Shown: in pieces, positions 10,536 to 21,979 of the stretch
How the letters are laid out: every line of letters starts with the position of its first letter
How positions within the stretch are numbered: position 1 is the stretch's first letter
NCBI GenBank assembly: GCA_933228895.1
Contig: OW121853.1
Coordinates: forward strand, 75,004,645-75,068,644
From: Platycnemis pennipes
Taxonomy: Eukaryota > Arthropoda > Insecta > Odonata > Platycnemididae
Direction: 5' to 3'
Length of the DNA: 64,000 nt
Program-made: the position numbers and the translations under genes
The notes under the pieces: generated by a model
Databases searched by the model: none
Seen by the model: the letters and a program-made list of their open reading frames with translations, nothing else
Told to the model about the DNA's origin: nothing

Positions 10536-11585
10536 TACATGGGAAAATCAGTAGGTACCGAAGAATTATGTGATTTAACCAATTGTAAAAATTGTGTACC
10601 ACTGCTTAAAGTCGATACATTTGGTTATCTTGGAGTAAATTTGGACCATACACTGAAATGGCACCACCATATGTTTAATATAAAAAAATATCTGCGATGT
10701 CAAACCGCTAAATTTTATTTTTTCGTAACAAGCGTGATACGAATAATTTAAAGATATTTTATAATGATCTAGTAAATTCAAAGCTTAATTATGGCATATC
10801 AATATGGGGTGGTGTTTATCAAAATGCGTTTAGACCGGTGCTAAACTCGCAAAAAAGTATTATAAGAATCATCACTAAGAAACAACGCCACCATCCAAGT
10901 TTTCGTCTATTTTTTGGTCTAAGGTTGCTCCCTGTTAGACATTTATACATATATAAAGTTTTACGTATCTTCTTTAGCAGAAGTTGTAATATATCTTCAC
11001 TTACTTTTAAACCACATATTGGAGGAAGTAATAGAAGTCTTTTAGTTCCCTTACCCAACCCTTATATTTCGATTTTCAAAATAAGCTCTCTATATATTGA
11101 CCCAAAATCATCCAATGAACTTCCGCGTCCATTTAAAACCAATTCAAGCTTTCCTTAATAATTTGAAACCTTCCTTAATAATTTAAAACATTGGCTTTTT
11201 TGTTTTGAAAATGTGGAATACGTATTAATGTAGCTTGTTTTGCTTTGCTGAACTCCGATCTATTGATTCGAATTATTCTGTATTATTGTATTATAACCTT
11301 CACTTTACTCAACCTCACTTTGCACATCTGCACTCTATACTTTTGTTGTTAATTTATGCATATTTTTGATGACATTTTGTTAATTTTAATACATTTATAT
11401 ATTTTTATTACACCTTGCTTTTGATTGTACAGCATTTCAATCCTAACACTATATTTTCTGAGGGTAGCTTTTTTCAGGTTTTCCCCTTGTAAGCTTCGTA
11501 AAGCTCAAGTTTTTTCATTTATTGTATAATTATATGTATGAGTTTGAGCATTAAAAAATCTCTCTATCTATCTATCTATAACCAA
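10536..11585 (+). mobile_element. CR1/Jockey-like LINE, ORF2 C-terminus and 3' UTR
   Basis: Two plus-strand frames (10539-10751, then a frame change, 10755-11158) together read as the end of a non-LTR ORF2: FGYLGVNLD...LKW near the start, FYNDLVNSKLNYGISIWGG, SQKSIIRII, then LPVRHLYIYKVLRIFF. These are the conserved landmarks of the post-RT region in CR1/Jockey-type elements. About 400 bp of AT-rich 3' UTR follows, ending in ttaaaaaatctctctatc and a (tcta)n repeat at about 11563-11580, a normal 3' tail. The endonuclease and RT domains are missing, so the copy is dead and 5' truncated. Confidence 0.8.
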
Positions 11586-11589
11586 GGAG

Positions 11590-13960
11590 GTCCCTTGATC
11601 CTTGGTTGTCGTTCTTGAAATTGAGTTTATGTACTAACGACCGTAGATAGAATGGCACACGGCTGTTTGTGTAAAGGCTATTAAAATATCAAATTTATTC
11701 TTTCAATTTTGAAGGATGCTGTTTATCGCTGCGGGTGCGGTTGATAATCAAAAATTTCTTTGTGCCTAGAAAACATTTTATCAAAGAAGGGCTGTTGTCA
11801 AAAATAACTTTTCAGTCCAGAGAAAGGAATCGTAAGTAGGTTATGTCATCATTTTCCTATTTTTTCTTCCTTAAGTACCTACAGGTACTCGTAAAAGCCC
11901 GAAGCATTTTTTTGCGTGGCAGGTCTTACAATGATTCACGAAATGATTTTTGTGCGGTCATTGGTTCAAAATTAGATCTTTTCAAGTGTCGAGAAAAATA
12001 TTTTTCGACCAGGGATAAAAGCCTACACATTTGTTTGCAAGTGATGCGTGTGTGAAATTGCTTTCAAAATGCACAAGCTCCAGGTGTTGAAGAGAGGTCA
12101 CACTCACCCGTCGTATTCCATTTTATTTTAACTTGGATATCTGGAGAAATAGGATCTGTGGCGTTTTAACGAAGATTATTCGTTCTTCATATTCCGGAAA
12201 TTCGATTAAGTCGAGTAATCGATAGGTATTGATCCAGTCCCCATTAAACGTTCTAATAATGTTCACAAGCCTTTGTGGAACGCTGTGATTATTTTCTCCT
12301 TCCTTAAGTCTAAGGTCAAATGTCATCCTTCCTCTTTCTCTCGGACTGTTTTTACCGTCCGCTTGACCGCAGAGCGAGCTTCTTTTTTTTTCTTTATTCT
12401 CTCCTGCTTCCAACGTCTAAAAGGGATGAAACGGAATCTCTCGGCGGGGGAATCTTCTTCCCCTAACGGGGATTTGCTCAAGCCATCTGCCCCTCCCTAC
12501 ATGGGAAGTTCCACCAGCGCGGGGCATTATGGGAACGTGCTTCGTCGCAGGACGTCTCGCTGGGATAGAGGAGGGTTGACAGTGTCCCCCACCCCCTGCC
12601 CACCTTACAGCCTTTGGAGGTCAGCGAGTCCAGCATCAAAAAGAAGAGGGAAGCTGGGACGGGTCACACACTCAGAGAGAAATTGATTGACATTTGACCT
12701 CTGGATGGGGTAATTGATGTTTCCCGACGGACGATTTGACCTCAGGTCTGCCTTTCTAAAGGGACTTCTCTTGTTTTGCCCTCCTGGAAATCCTTTCCGT
12801 GAATATCTCACGGGTTAGTAGTGATATAACTTACAGAATTGACAAAAATTACAGGATTATATTTGCGCGAAGTTAGTGTAACATTCAGGTTATTTGTAAA
12901 AATCTTCAATATACTGGTATCGCATAATAGAACCACTTACATGAATACTGTAATGTCACAAACCGTAATGAATGTAAATTGAAGAGTAGTCCGGTAATAT
13001 AATAACCGGTAAACCTCTTCGAAACATTCGTGCATTCAACATTTCCCACCAATATATTGATTTAGTGTTTTTTCGCGTCGTTGACATGAAATAAGCGCGT
13101 AAATCATGCACAAAATAGCATTGACAGAGTATTAATGTGAACATATTTAAAAATAAATATGCTTCTAATACGTTAAATATTTGCTAGATTAAAAGCAAAA
13201 CAAATGTCTCCTACCGACAATGATGCTTTCATCATTTGTATTTCCAACATCTCCATGTGGAGATGTTGCTCCATTACCCTTTTGTATATAAAGGCCATTG
13301 TACACGTTATATTTTCATGTGCAGGATCTGGTAACAAAAATTGGGCGGCGAATTGTGACCATGAAATTGTACAGAAAGTTGGTTGACTGTCATAACACGG
13401 ATCACAGATTTTCAACTTAAATGTGCTAGAAGTACATGCGCAGATATAATTTCTTTATCGTCTTAATTCCACAGTAATGCTCATAGCTCCTGTTTCTTCT
13501 TTGGTGCAATAATGTCTCCCTAATTTCATTGATGAGATTTAAAGTTTGACAGTACGTTCACCTCTTCTTTTGAGAAAAATAGCACTTCCACCTCAAAGAC
13601 GAATATCATTTGATTCTATAAAGTCGAATGGGAGATTTCAACTTCACAACTATACCCATTTAAGAAATAATTGTAATGTCATATTCCGTAGTATAATATG
13701 TGCTCCCTTGATGACGCGACGGTCGTTCCAGTTACGTCGACGGAGTCAGATCATATCATTCACAAATCTCGTTTTCAGTGTCACCAAACTATTTGCTGGA
13801 TTCTTCGGGAAAACCAGTAATACACCATACTATCGCATGTCATTTGAATTAAATGTGGACTAGTAAATGTGGACTAATGAATCATAAATATAATTTTTCA
13901 TATAAATGTCATTCCTATAATTATCTTCTAATTCTTCTGATATATGAATGAGGGTGGAGG
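11590..13960. other. No supported gene; GC-richer patch and a small hairpin
   Basis: A GC-richer patch at about 12400-12700 is open for 137 codons on the plus strand (12273-12686), but its translation is low-complexity Ser/Pro/Arg text with no motif, so I do not call it coding. At 13247-13268 aacatctcca/tggagatgtt form a 10-bp stem across a 2-base centre. Nothing else supported. Confidence 0.4.
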
Positions 13961-13964
13961 CTTC

Positions 13965-14080
13965 AGACCACATCCTTCGGACCCCATCCCTTCCATCCCT
14001 ATCCTTATACCTTTCCTCCCGGTCTGAAGCGCCTATTGGTGCGGAAACAGACTTGAAAACACCCATGAATCTAATTCTTC
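13965..14080 (+). repeat. SINE variant tail fragment (tail type B)
   Basis: Contains ctcccggtctgaagcgcc-tattggtgcggaaaca, the alternative 3' tail also present at 20930-21035 and, attached to the standard SINE body, at 56225-56545 (minus). The head and most of the body are missing here. Confidence 0.6.
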
Positions 14081-14089
14081 TTTGCCTCG

Positions 14090-15320
14090 TAATTGAACTT
14101 ATTCATGTCTCGGATCCACTGCAGGGTGATCGCCAGCCATTTGTTAAACGCCATCTCGTAGTACTACTGGGGTGAACAGCCCACAGCAACTTTCCTATAC
14201 CAGCCATGTTAACTGGTGACGCCGATTTTGTCGCTTAGTTTCTACCGCAGATGGCAGCACAATTAGAAGCCCAGGGTCTGTGCCCACGGGGACAACGGGC
14301 ACAACGTATGAGGCATAGTGGGATATAATATTAGGATGAAATATATTAAATGTTTAAGGTTAAAACATAGTTTACCATTGTAATTCCATGCTAAATTAGA
14401 GCTACGAGAATATAATTAGAACATGACTTATCGAACTACTGGTCGTTGAACTTGACGTGAAACGCTTAAAATAGTCTGACCACTGAACGTCTGCTGAATT
14501 CATGTCATCTCCTGATGCTAGTGAAGCAATGAACGAGGAATAAACAAAGTTATCTCCTTCGAAATCAAAAATTTACATCGAGATTAAAACAAATGTGTTA
14601 CATTGAAGGCTCAGCCACCCTAGTACTTAACGATGGAAAGCAGATGATCTGAAAGATTCTGGTCCTGGTCATTACGACCTATGAATTTCTCCCCAACTGT
14701 ACGCAATGACATCCGTTTCAAGTACCTATCATGACGATGAAAAGTATAAATACTCTTTTAAGTTACCTCATAGATTATTAAAACATAAAATCTTTACGAA
14801 GAGGCACAATGGCGCTGGCAAAGATATTAGTAACACCCTAAGACTTCAAAAAGTCGGCAACTTTACACAAGCGTTAACGGTAGGAGAATGTAATAATTGT
14901 GCTGATTACAAAAGCTTTCCTAAAAGATTCAAACAGAGATTATGAAACCGGACCAATACGTTCAACTCATATTCAATAACCTAAATTCTCAGCTAACTTC
15001 AGAAACTGCAGCGATCGCCGATGTTTCCGTCACAGCTACATAGAATCGACTGTCATGCATTTAAGTGGGTGGTTACAGGTCCTTCATACATTTCCTGTGA
15101 CAAATTTTCCTTGACGGAGACAAACAAACCTTATTTCACTTGAAGGCAGCAGACTGTTGAGTAATCTGGTTGTACTCCTAAGCGTGAATGAGATATCAGT
15201 TTTGACTACATAGGTTAAATTCATGCAAATGTTAAGGCAAGAGTTGGGAATAAAGAAACAATCACGAATTCAATGGAAATAATCAATAACAAAAGTATGC
15301 CAACAAGTGATCTATTAAGT
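14090..15320. other. No feature seen
   Basis: A short ORF at 14706-14945 (plus, 79 codons) has no recognisable motif. No repeat recognised. Confidence 0.35.
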
Positions 15321-15325
15321 TTTCG

Positions 15326-16080
15326 TTAATTTTGCCACCTTTTTTTCCGGCAGTTATCCTTAGCTGCTTCTCTATTTTCCATTGCTGAAAATTGCCTCAT
15401 CCTCATTGTAATATAATACTGGACAATAGAGGCTACCATTTCACTGCCATGCTCAAAGCATGGGAAAGTGATGTTCCAATTCTCTAAGAATTCTGTAACC
15501 ACTCCCTCTGCAACATCCGTACACTTGCAGAATTTTATAAACAAATTCTCTAATTCCATAATGAGGAAATGTAAATGTATGTTAGGGTGAATTAAGCCTC
15601 CATTAGTTTTTATATTTGTCAACTTAGCCACAGGATGGCAGAATGTCGTCACAGGATTAATCAATGCACTTATGCATACACTGCATTTTGTACATTTAAG
15701 CAACCGTTTGCTTACATATCCTGTGACATAATAAGTCACACAGGCATTGACTTCTGCCCAAGAGGAACCACAGTCGACTACATCCTCAACATTCCAGTCT
15801 GAAATGTCGACAGCCATATCCAGCTTCTCCTTTAATTTATCCAGTAATTTTTTGTCTCCTGGAGTTTGGTAAACTTCCCTTAACTCATTTAATGAGATAA
15901 GAGAAGATTCTGCTCTATCACTTAATAATTAGCAATTTCCAGCTTTAGAGGGTTTCAGCACTGAGTAGCAGGACAAAATTTTGTAAAGCTGCAGGAATGT
16001 CGGGGTGCCTGGATGATCATTACATCTTCCTGTTTCTGTTTGGTCTAGCGCAAATATTATTTGGATCTTGAATATTTGAG
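15326..16080 (-). pseudogene. P-element-like (THAP9-related) transposase, C-terminal remnant
   Basis: The 163-codon minus-strand ORF (15817 down to 15326) has the C-terminal landmarks of P-element/THAP9-type transposases: YVTGYVSKRLLKC, a Cys-x2-Cys pair (CTKCSVC), then LTNIKTNGGLIHPN followed by a Leu/Ile-rich stretch ending in Glu (family pattern LT-x-x-K-x-x-G-G-L-x-x-P-S). Upstream in the same frame the reading continues to an in-frame TAA near 15932, and beyond it, in a shifted frame, FLQLYKILS and LKPSKAGNC match the segment normally preceding this region. So this is one transposase gene broken by stops and frameshifts. The THAP DNA-binding domain and N-terminal catalytic part were not found. 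It could be an element remnant or a decayed domesticated gene; a remnant is more likely. Confidence 0.75.
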
Positions 16081-16089
16081 TATACGCTC

Positions 16090-16760
16090 CTGCAAAATAG
16101 TTAATTTAAAAGTCGTTGCGTGATAATTGTTTGGTCAGCGATTTACAGTGGCTGTAACGCTACAAGAGAAAATAATTCTTACGTGGTGGAATACAATCAT
16201 AGACTGATGTTTCGGAAATCCTCCTCTTGACGGCCAACTGGGGTATCCCACGCTCTAATGGAGGTTTCCTTTTAATTTTAGGAGTAGCAGATAGATATTT
16301 GGGACAATTTGGAAACTGCGATGGTACAGCACATTCAAGAAGTTGAGGTCGTTTGTAGAGTTGCTATGAGATCAAGTACATGCAGGGTAAAACGAAAACC
16401 AAAAATCATAATAGTTTGATTTCAAGGGTAGCATTATGAGAAAAAAGCTAATATCAAAAGATGCAAAAAAGTTAATTTCAGACATTCATTTAATACCAAT
16501 GGCCTTAAATGTATTGGCTACAATCATGATGCTAACCTCGGCTATCAATTTATCATTCCGGTATTAAAGAGGGTCACTTCCTTACGATTTCCGATGGCAA
16601 AAAATGTTTTTCGCAAACCTTTTGACCTGGTTTAACTTGAAAACCCTGACGGGGTATTGCGTTAGCCCATTTTTTAAGGGTTGGAAGATCGCCGGGTACC
16701 AAAAAAAATGCACCTTCTCCTTGTTGCTATCGTAGCCCGAGGTGAAGCCTGGAGCGATAC
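16090..16760. other. No feature seen
   Basis: Sequence upstream (on the minus strand) of the P-element-like remnant. No THAP zinc finger or terminal inverted repeat was recognised. Confidence 0.35.
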
Positions 16761-16763
16761 AAC

Positions 16764-16908
16764 GATGTCCAGGGGGGTGTGCTTGAATCGCTTGGGATTG
16801 ATTCCGGTACGTAACTAAGGACTCACTCGTATGTTTTTACATTGTGTTCGGGATTATTCCGTACCGGAATCAATCTCGAACGATTCAAGCACACCCCCCC
16901 TGGCATCC
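16764..16908. repeat. Inverted repeat, arms about 43 bp
   Basis: Left arm 16769-16811 (ccaggggggtgtgcttgaat ...) and right arm 16861-16903 (... attcaagcacacccccc) are complementary apart from a few mismatches, with a 49-bp spacer. The right arm overlaps the 3' end of the minus-strand ORF 16854-17282. Could be a very small miniature element or a hairpin in a transcript. Confidence 0.75.
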
Positions 16909-17282
16909 CTAATTCGATTATTACGAAATTTGATGAAAGAAATTATACTCTTACACACCGCTTTCTTCTTAATTCTTCTCAATCTCTCTAATTTCTTCAC
17001 GTTTTCACCGTAGTTACCGTTATCTACATAGGCCAAGCATAGGCTAGTTATTGTGCTGACACCTATACATACAGTTCCCTCGCGGCGACATAACAGCCGG
17101 GAAGTGTCCAGTTCTTTAAAATCTAAGTCCGTGGTCGTGAATAGCTCGTCGTGGTGAGCCACAGCTCTCCATATGAGCCGAAGTTCTTCCGACTTTAAAG
17201 AATCACCTCTCATTTTCAGTACTTCAGCCACCCGGTCAACAGTGATATCTTGACAGTCATAAGATTGAGATCTAAGCGTCAA
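16854..17282 (-). CDS. Unrecognised ORF, 142 codons
   Basis: I do not recognise this protein. It has mixed, non-low-complexity composition: an N-terminal helical-looking part with an RVAEVLKMRG stretch, an acidic middle, then a strongly basic helix (KKLERLRRIKKKA), ending in a tail read through the right arm of the 16764-16908 inverted repeat. The stop lies at the edge of that arm, so the last 15-20 residues are probably not ancestral. There is no upstream promoter or splice evidence I can judge. Upstream sequence (17290-17650) is CpG-richer than most of the window, which might mark a 5' end. It could be a fragment of an unknown transposon protein, a host exon, or chance. Confidence 0.3.
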   Translation of the reverse strand: MTLRSQSYDCQDITVDRVAEVLKMRGDSLKSEELRLIWRAVAHHDELFTTTDLDFKELDTSRLLCRREGTVCIGVSTITSLCLAYVDNGNYGENVKKLERLRRIKKKAVCKSIISFIKFRNNRIRDARGGVLESFEIDSGTE

Positions 17283-17289
17283 CTACATG

Positions 17290-18070
17290 ACGAAGCCTCC
17301 TCTGGTAAAAAAACTGTAAAAAAAATCTAATAAATCTATTGCTCTTTCGATACGAACATATCGATCGAGAAGGAATTATCAGCGAAGATTCCTCGAGAAG
17401 TCTTGCGTCGTAACGATTTTCGTTCGGGAAAGGATTCAGACGACGTCGCCTTCTTTCTATCGTCTACGCATCAAGAAAGTTTCTTGATGCGCCGAGTAAG
17501 ACATTCCGCCCCTTCTGGGATTCTGGGATGTGTTTTATAATGTCTGACGCCGAGTGGAGCGGAATGAACCGTGAAACGCTCGCATTGGAAGGGATGGATA
17601 GGGAAGTCCTTCTGGGACCCCTAGGCGTAAGATGTCATCCGTCGTGGTCATTACAGTTCTACAGAATAACTCTGATACACAAAGTAAGTCGTTAAGGCAA
17701 GCGGCTAAAAATGATACGGTATAAAATTAGATTCGGGAAACGTATTAGAGGAGAATTTAGACAAATAAATTATTTAGGATAAAATAATAGGATGCATACC
17801 TCGTAAATATGTTACAAATTCAAAGTTTTCCTTCCGTTCTAAAGTCTACACGTAATAAATTGTTTTTGCAAGCCCCAACAAGAGTGTATGGTAATGATGT
17901 GTACATGGTAAGGAAAAAGTAACTTGAATTTTGTGGATATTAAGTGTTTCTCATCTCATCATCATTAAATTTCTTATGTTGGATTGAACATGGTGTAGTG
18001 AAACTAATGAATACATTAATCACGGTAGGAATGTTATATAACATATAATTAGTTAATAAGGCGATGTAAG
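17290..18070. other. CpG-richer stretch with a perfect 12-bp palindrome
   Basis: cgcatcaagaaa-g-tttcttgatgcg at 17467-17491 is a perfect inverted repeat around one base. Neighbouring sequence (17340-17650) has unusually many CG dinucleotides for this window. No gene called. Confidence 0.45.
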
Positions 18071-18077
18071 AATTTAG

Positions 18078-18940
18078 TCATCATCATCATCGGTCAACAA
18101 TCCTAGGATTGGTTTGACGCAGCCCTCCACTCGATTCTTCTATCGGCCAACCTCCTCATATTAACGTAATTCCTCTCTTTCGCGTCCTTCACGACATGTT
18201 CTATATATCTCATACGAGGCCTGCCTTTTCCATTCTTCCCGTTCACCCTTCCTTCGACGATTGTCTTCATCAGGCCATCGTGTCTCAAGATATGGCCGAT
18301 TAGGTTATCCCGTTTTCTTTTTATAGTTTTCAGCAGTCTTCTCTTTTCTCCGACTCTTCTTAGGACTTCTTCATTCGTCACTCGGTCGATCCATTTTATC
18401 TTCATCATTCTTCCGTAGCACCATTATTTCGAATGCTTCAACCCTTTTATTCTCTCTGATGTAAAGGAACATGCTCCTGATATACGTTCTAATGAATTGC
18501 TTCCGTACTTCTAAGCATGTATTTCTAGCCGTAAGTACATTCTTCTTTCGATAGAATGCCCCTTTTGCCTGGGTTATTCCACTGACTATTTCTTTCTTGC
18601 TTCGTCCATCGTTGGTTACTCGGTTTTTCAGGGTAACAGAACTCTTTCACCACTTCCAGTTTTTGTTTTCCTAGTTTAACATTGATTTTTGCCTCTTTTC
18701 TCTTCCTGCAGACCGATATCTTTGTCTTCACCTTATTGATCTTAGCTGATATCTGGCCATTGTCCTTCTCATGGTTGTTAGAATCTTATTCAGATCCCTC
18801 TCTGTCTATGCTATGAGTGCTATATCATCAGCGAATCGCAGCATGCTAATTTTCTTTTCGTGGATATTCGCTCCAGAATACTTCTCTTTGGTAGTTGTAT
18901 CGATGCAAACAAAGAATTTTTTTAGCATTTTAATAAATGG
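18078..18940 (-). mobile_element. RTE-like LINE (family L1), RT motif to 3' end
   Basis: Read on the minus strand, the element begins in the RT palm with LRFADDIALIA (FADD codons at about 18835-18846, the catalytic F/Y-x-D-D motif), continues through a segment with KINVKLGKQKLEVVKEFCY, and ends with RRVGEKRRLLKT, GHILRHDGLMKTIVEG, GRPRMRYIEHVVKDAKE and WRAASNQS before the stop. The 3' tail is (tga)n at 18078-18090. In-frame stops (one just after the FADD motif) and frame changes show it is dead. It is the most informative L1 copy here and the reference used for other copies. Confidence 0.85.
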
Positions 18941-18944
18941 TTTC

Positions 18945-19525
18945 TACGACCTCCAAGCGTCTCTGACTTCAGCCATCCTCTTCATTACAGCATACGACCT
19001 GCATTCCATTACCGTCGCCATAACTTTTTAATACGAAGTTCCTGGTCGCCCTCTCAATTTTTCCCCAAGAATTCTGGCTTCAAAAATATTTTGTATGAAG
19101 GCATCCTGCCGGAGTAGGTGTCCGACGAAATTAACTTTCCTTAGATTAATAGTCTCTATTGTTCTCTTTCCGTACGAACGTGATTTAGCACTCGCTCATT
19201 TCTTTTTCTATCGGTCCACCTAATTCTTGATACTCTCCTCCAAAACCACATTTCTGCAACTTCAAGTTCGGTGGTTTCACTCTTTCTTAGTTTCCACGTG
19301 GCACATCCATACGTTAGTGCATACACTCCATACAAAACTTTTAATGAATTTCTCTTAGTGTCAATATTGATATTGTTATTTATCAAGAGAATTTTCTTGG
19401 TTTTGAAGGCTTTCTTTGCTAAAATTATCCTTGTCTTGACCTCTGAGGAGCAGCTGTTATCTTTCTTGGTGCATGCTACCTAAGTAGCAAAACTCCTTTG
19501 CTTCCTCTCTTCTCACTATCCTTAC
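18945..19525 (-). mobile_element. RTE-like LINE (family L2), C-terminal part
   Basis: A second LINE family abuts L1 in the same orientation. The minus strand encodes, in order, VKTRIILAKKAF, ALTYGCATWKLRKSE, AEMWFWRRVSRIRWTDR, and after frame changes MKRMAEVRDAWRS-stop near 18945. The order matches the post-RT region of RTE-like ORF2, but the sequence differs from L1 and L3. The juxtaposition means the 3' end of L2 sits directly upstream of the L1 RT segment. Confidence 0.75.
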
Positions 19526-19539
19526 ACATATGTTTGTCT

Positions 19540-19680
19540 TTTTTTTTACAAGCCCACAAGTAGGGATCGGTATACCAATGAAAAATCCACCAGGGTTCGA
19601 ATCCCGGGCTCTCGAGATAGGAGGCTAGTACCATAGCCACCGCACCAACCCGATCCCCCACATCAAGTTTACAAATATTA
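19540..19680 (-). repeat. SINE (abundant family), tRNA-like head only
   Basis: Minus-strand reading gives the head seen at 24620-24695: the A-box region ggttggtgcggtggct, then the B-box ggttcgaaccctgg, then ggatttttcattgg. Body and tail are lacking; a poly-T/CA-rich stretch follows where the body should be. Confidence 0.75.
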
Positions 19681-19689
19681 TCTATTGAT

Positions 19690-20925
19690 CTATCGACCAT
19701 GATTGGTGAAACTGGTGGCCTTTGTTCCCGAAGTTCAAATATTCAACATTTGAATGAGACCCGAATTGGACTTCAGAACTATAGGTACGTGTTGAATTAG
19801 GAATAAGACTGACAGACACCCCCCTTATCGATTATTTTTTGTCGCCATCTGGGGAACTCACGACTGAAACACGTTTCCACACTTAGCGCTCCGCGAAATA
19901 TGGACGAGTTTCCGACGTACATATGTTTTCGTAATGGACCAGCTGTTTTCCCACCATCTATCTCAATTACCCAGTGTCTCAGCTCGGTTTGAACGTGGAA
20001 GTACGAATCGGCTGGCTCTGCATAATTACACAGAAGATAAAGCAGTGAAATTTTGCTGTGGCAGGAGAACGACATCAAATGGAAGGCCTCTCATGTAAAA
20101 CCTCAGCCTAACTCTTTTCCAGGTGATGGCTATACATTGCTCTAATCAAACCAAATGATAATTCATTAATTCAAGTAAATGCATACGTTATTAATTGATT
20201 TGCGGGTGATCGCTGACTTTTATTTATTGCACGGAAAAATCTCAGCTGTCGTTTACACCAGCATGGTAGCATAAATGCATTAACTTTCCTCGGTTACGGA
20301 AAGACATTTTTAATTATCCTCATTTTCCACGCAAAATAACAATTTGTAAATCGAGGTGGATAGGCGCTTTTAAGTTTGTTTACGGAAAAAAACTGCGTGT
20401 CGTGCAATTCTTCGATGATACATTTTCTTGTTTCATGAGCGTAATAAATATATTTTCTTAAGCTGAGTCCGTTACCTACATAGAAGACATTTTGTGGCAG
20501 TTTTATGGGAAAAAGAATGTAATTCTAGCCTAGGATATTACCTCAGAAACAACATTACTTTGCGTTGGTATGATAAAAATATCTGAACAAATGGAAGCCT
20601 TCAAGAAGAGATAAACCTTTTTTTAAACTTTTTTTAAAACCCTTTTCTTAGGCATTCAGTTCTGTACCACCAGATAGGGTCCCATCATGATTGTACATAT
20701 GTTTGACCTTTCAAAAAGCTAGCTACGGCTTGCGATCGCCATAAATTAAATGCAATGAATTCATTGGGCAATTATGAGCGTAGCTTCAAATCCAAGGTGG
20801 AACGGATCATTCATAGACTAGCCGAAGAGGAACGTGTGCCCATGTGAAGACTGGGAAATTTTAACATAAGAAAGGTCGTTGTTTTAGATACCTAGAGTGA
20901 CAGAGAGAGGGAAATTTCCATCCAC
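19690..20925. other. No feature seen
   Basis: About 1.2 kb, AT-rich, no credible ORF or repeat. Confidence 0.4.
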
Positions 20926-20929
20926 AGTC

Positions 20930-21035
20930 CATTTTTCGGATCCTTTCCCTTCCAGTTTTAGTCTTCGGCCTTTCCTTCCAGTCTGAAGCGCGCCTATTAG
21001 TGCGGAAACAGAATTGAAACACCTGTGAGACATAC
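20930..21035 (+). repeat. SINE variant tail fragment (tail type B)
   Basis: Shares tttccttccagtctgaagcg, cctattagtgcggaaacaga and ttgaaacacc with 13965-14080 and with the 3' part of 56225-56545 (reverse complement). Head and body absent. Confidence 0.6.
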
Positions 21036-21039
21036 ATAT

Positions 21040-21780
21040 TTCCTGTTGTGGTCTGTGTGAGCAAAACAAACTAATTAGGAGGGGACGCAAAAGATTCCAT
21101 CCAGCTATCATGTTACATCTAGGGGAGGGGGTATTTAAATGGCCTAGGAGCTTTTCCATTTCCGATTTTTAATACCGCTCTGCGAGGAATCGTGGAACTA
21201 AGGGAAGAAAACCGTTAAAAGTGAGAAGGCTCGAAGGTATATATCTACGGTCAGAAGTTCTAGAGGCGATGATATGCTATTTACCTTCCCTACTTTGTTC
21301 ATTTCCTACGGAGAGACTGAGTGAATTTCCATGTATTCGTTCGTCGTTCTGATTCGACCAATGTTCCATTTCCGACCCTTCCTCACTCCCATCTCTCTCT
21401 CTCTCTCCCTTTTCGACTCCTGTTAGGGTGTGACCACCCAGGTGTATCCTGCTTTTGGGCATCGCAAAGTTTATGAAGTTTTAATTGGCTCCACGTCCGG
21501 AAGGTGGGAGGGAGGGGAAGTGTTGCTGTTGGCGGCAGGAAAATTCAACATCGGACGGTTTCACGTAGAGCGTTTAAAATTTTAGCGGACCCCTTTTTCG
21601 GGACTGGTCATCCTGCCGACATAGGGACTAATAAGAGGCGGTCTTGGGCCCTCCTCTCCCTACCCCATCTGCTCATTTCGAAAAGTCCCTCCCGAGACAT
21701 TTTCATTTAATTAGTGACGGGAGTGGATGGAAATGGAGGAAGAAAAGCCAGGATGAATATTAAGGATGACGGGCGTAAGT
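21040..21780. other. No supported gene; GC-richer with a CT repeat
   Basis: A (ct)n run lies near 21390-21408. Short ORFs on both strands have low-complexity composition. Nothing recognisable. Confidence 0.4.
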
Positions 21781-21783
21781 TGG

Positions 21784-21975
21784 AATTAAAATTAAATTAA
21801 ACAAGTCTTTATTAAATCATCGAAATAAGGACTATGAAGTCCTCTCTTACAATTAACTGTAATAACCACATTAAAATCCATGCCCCGGAAAGTGAAAAAT
21901 TCTCCCCAGGTTGGAACTCAAACCCACGACATCGAGATTGGGAAAGAGGCCTGCAAATGGATGGAAATTTTCAAG
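21784..21975 (-). repeat. Probable tRNA-derived SINE with LINE-like tail
   Basis: Read on the minus strand, a B-box-like segment (gtgggtttgagttccaacc, about 21910-21930) is followed by a short body and ends ...gatttaataaagacttg then an (aattta)-rich tail at 21786-21810, a typical retroposon 3' end. The A-box is not clear. Different from the abundant SINE family. Confidence 0.4.
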
Positions 21976-21979
21976 TATT

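Noticed and set aside
12273..12686. 137-codon plus-strand ORF
   Set aside because: Ser/Arg/Pro-rich, no motif, in a GC-richer patch where chance ORFs are longer.
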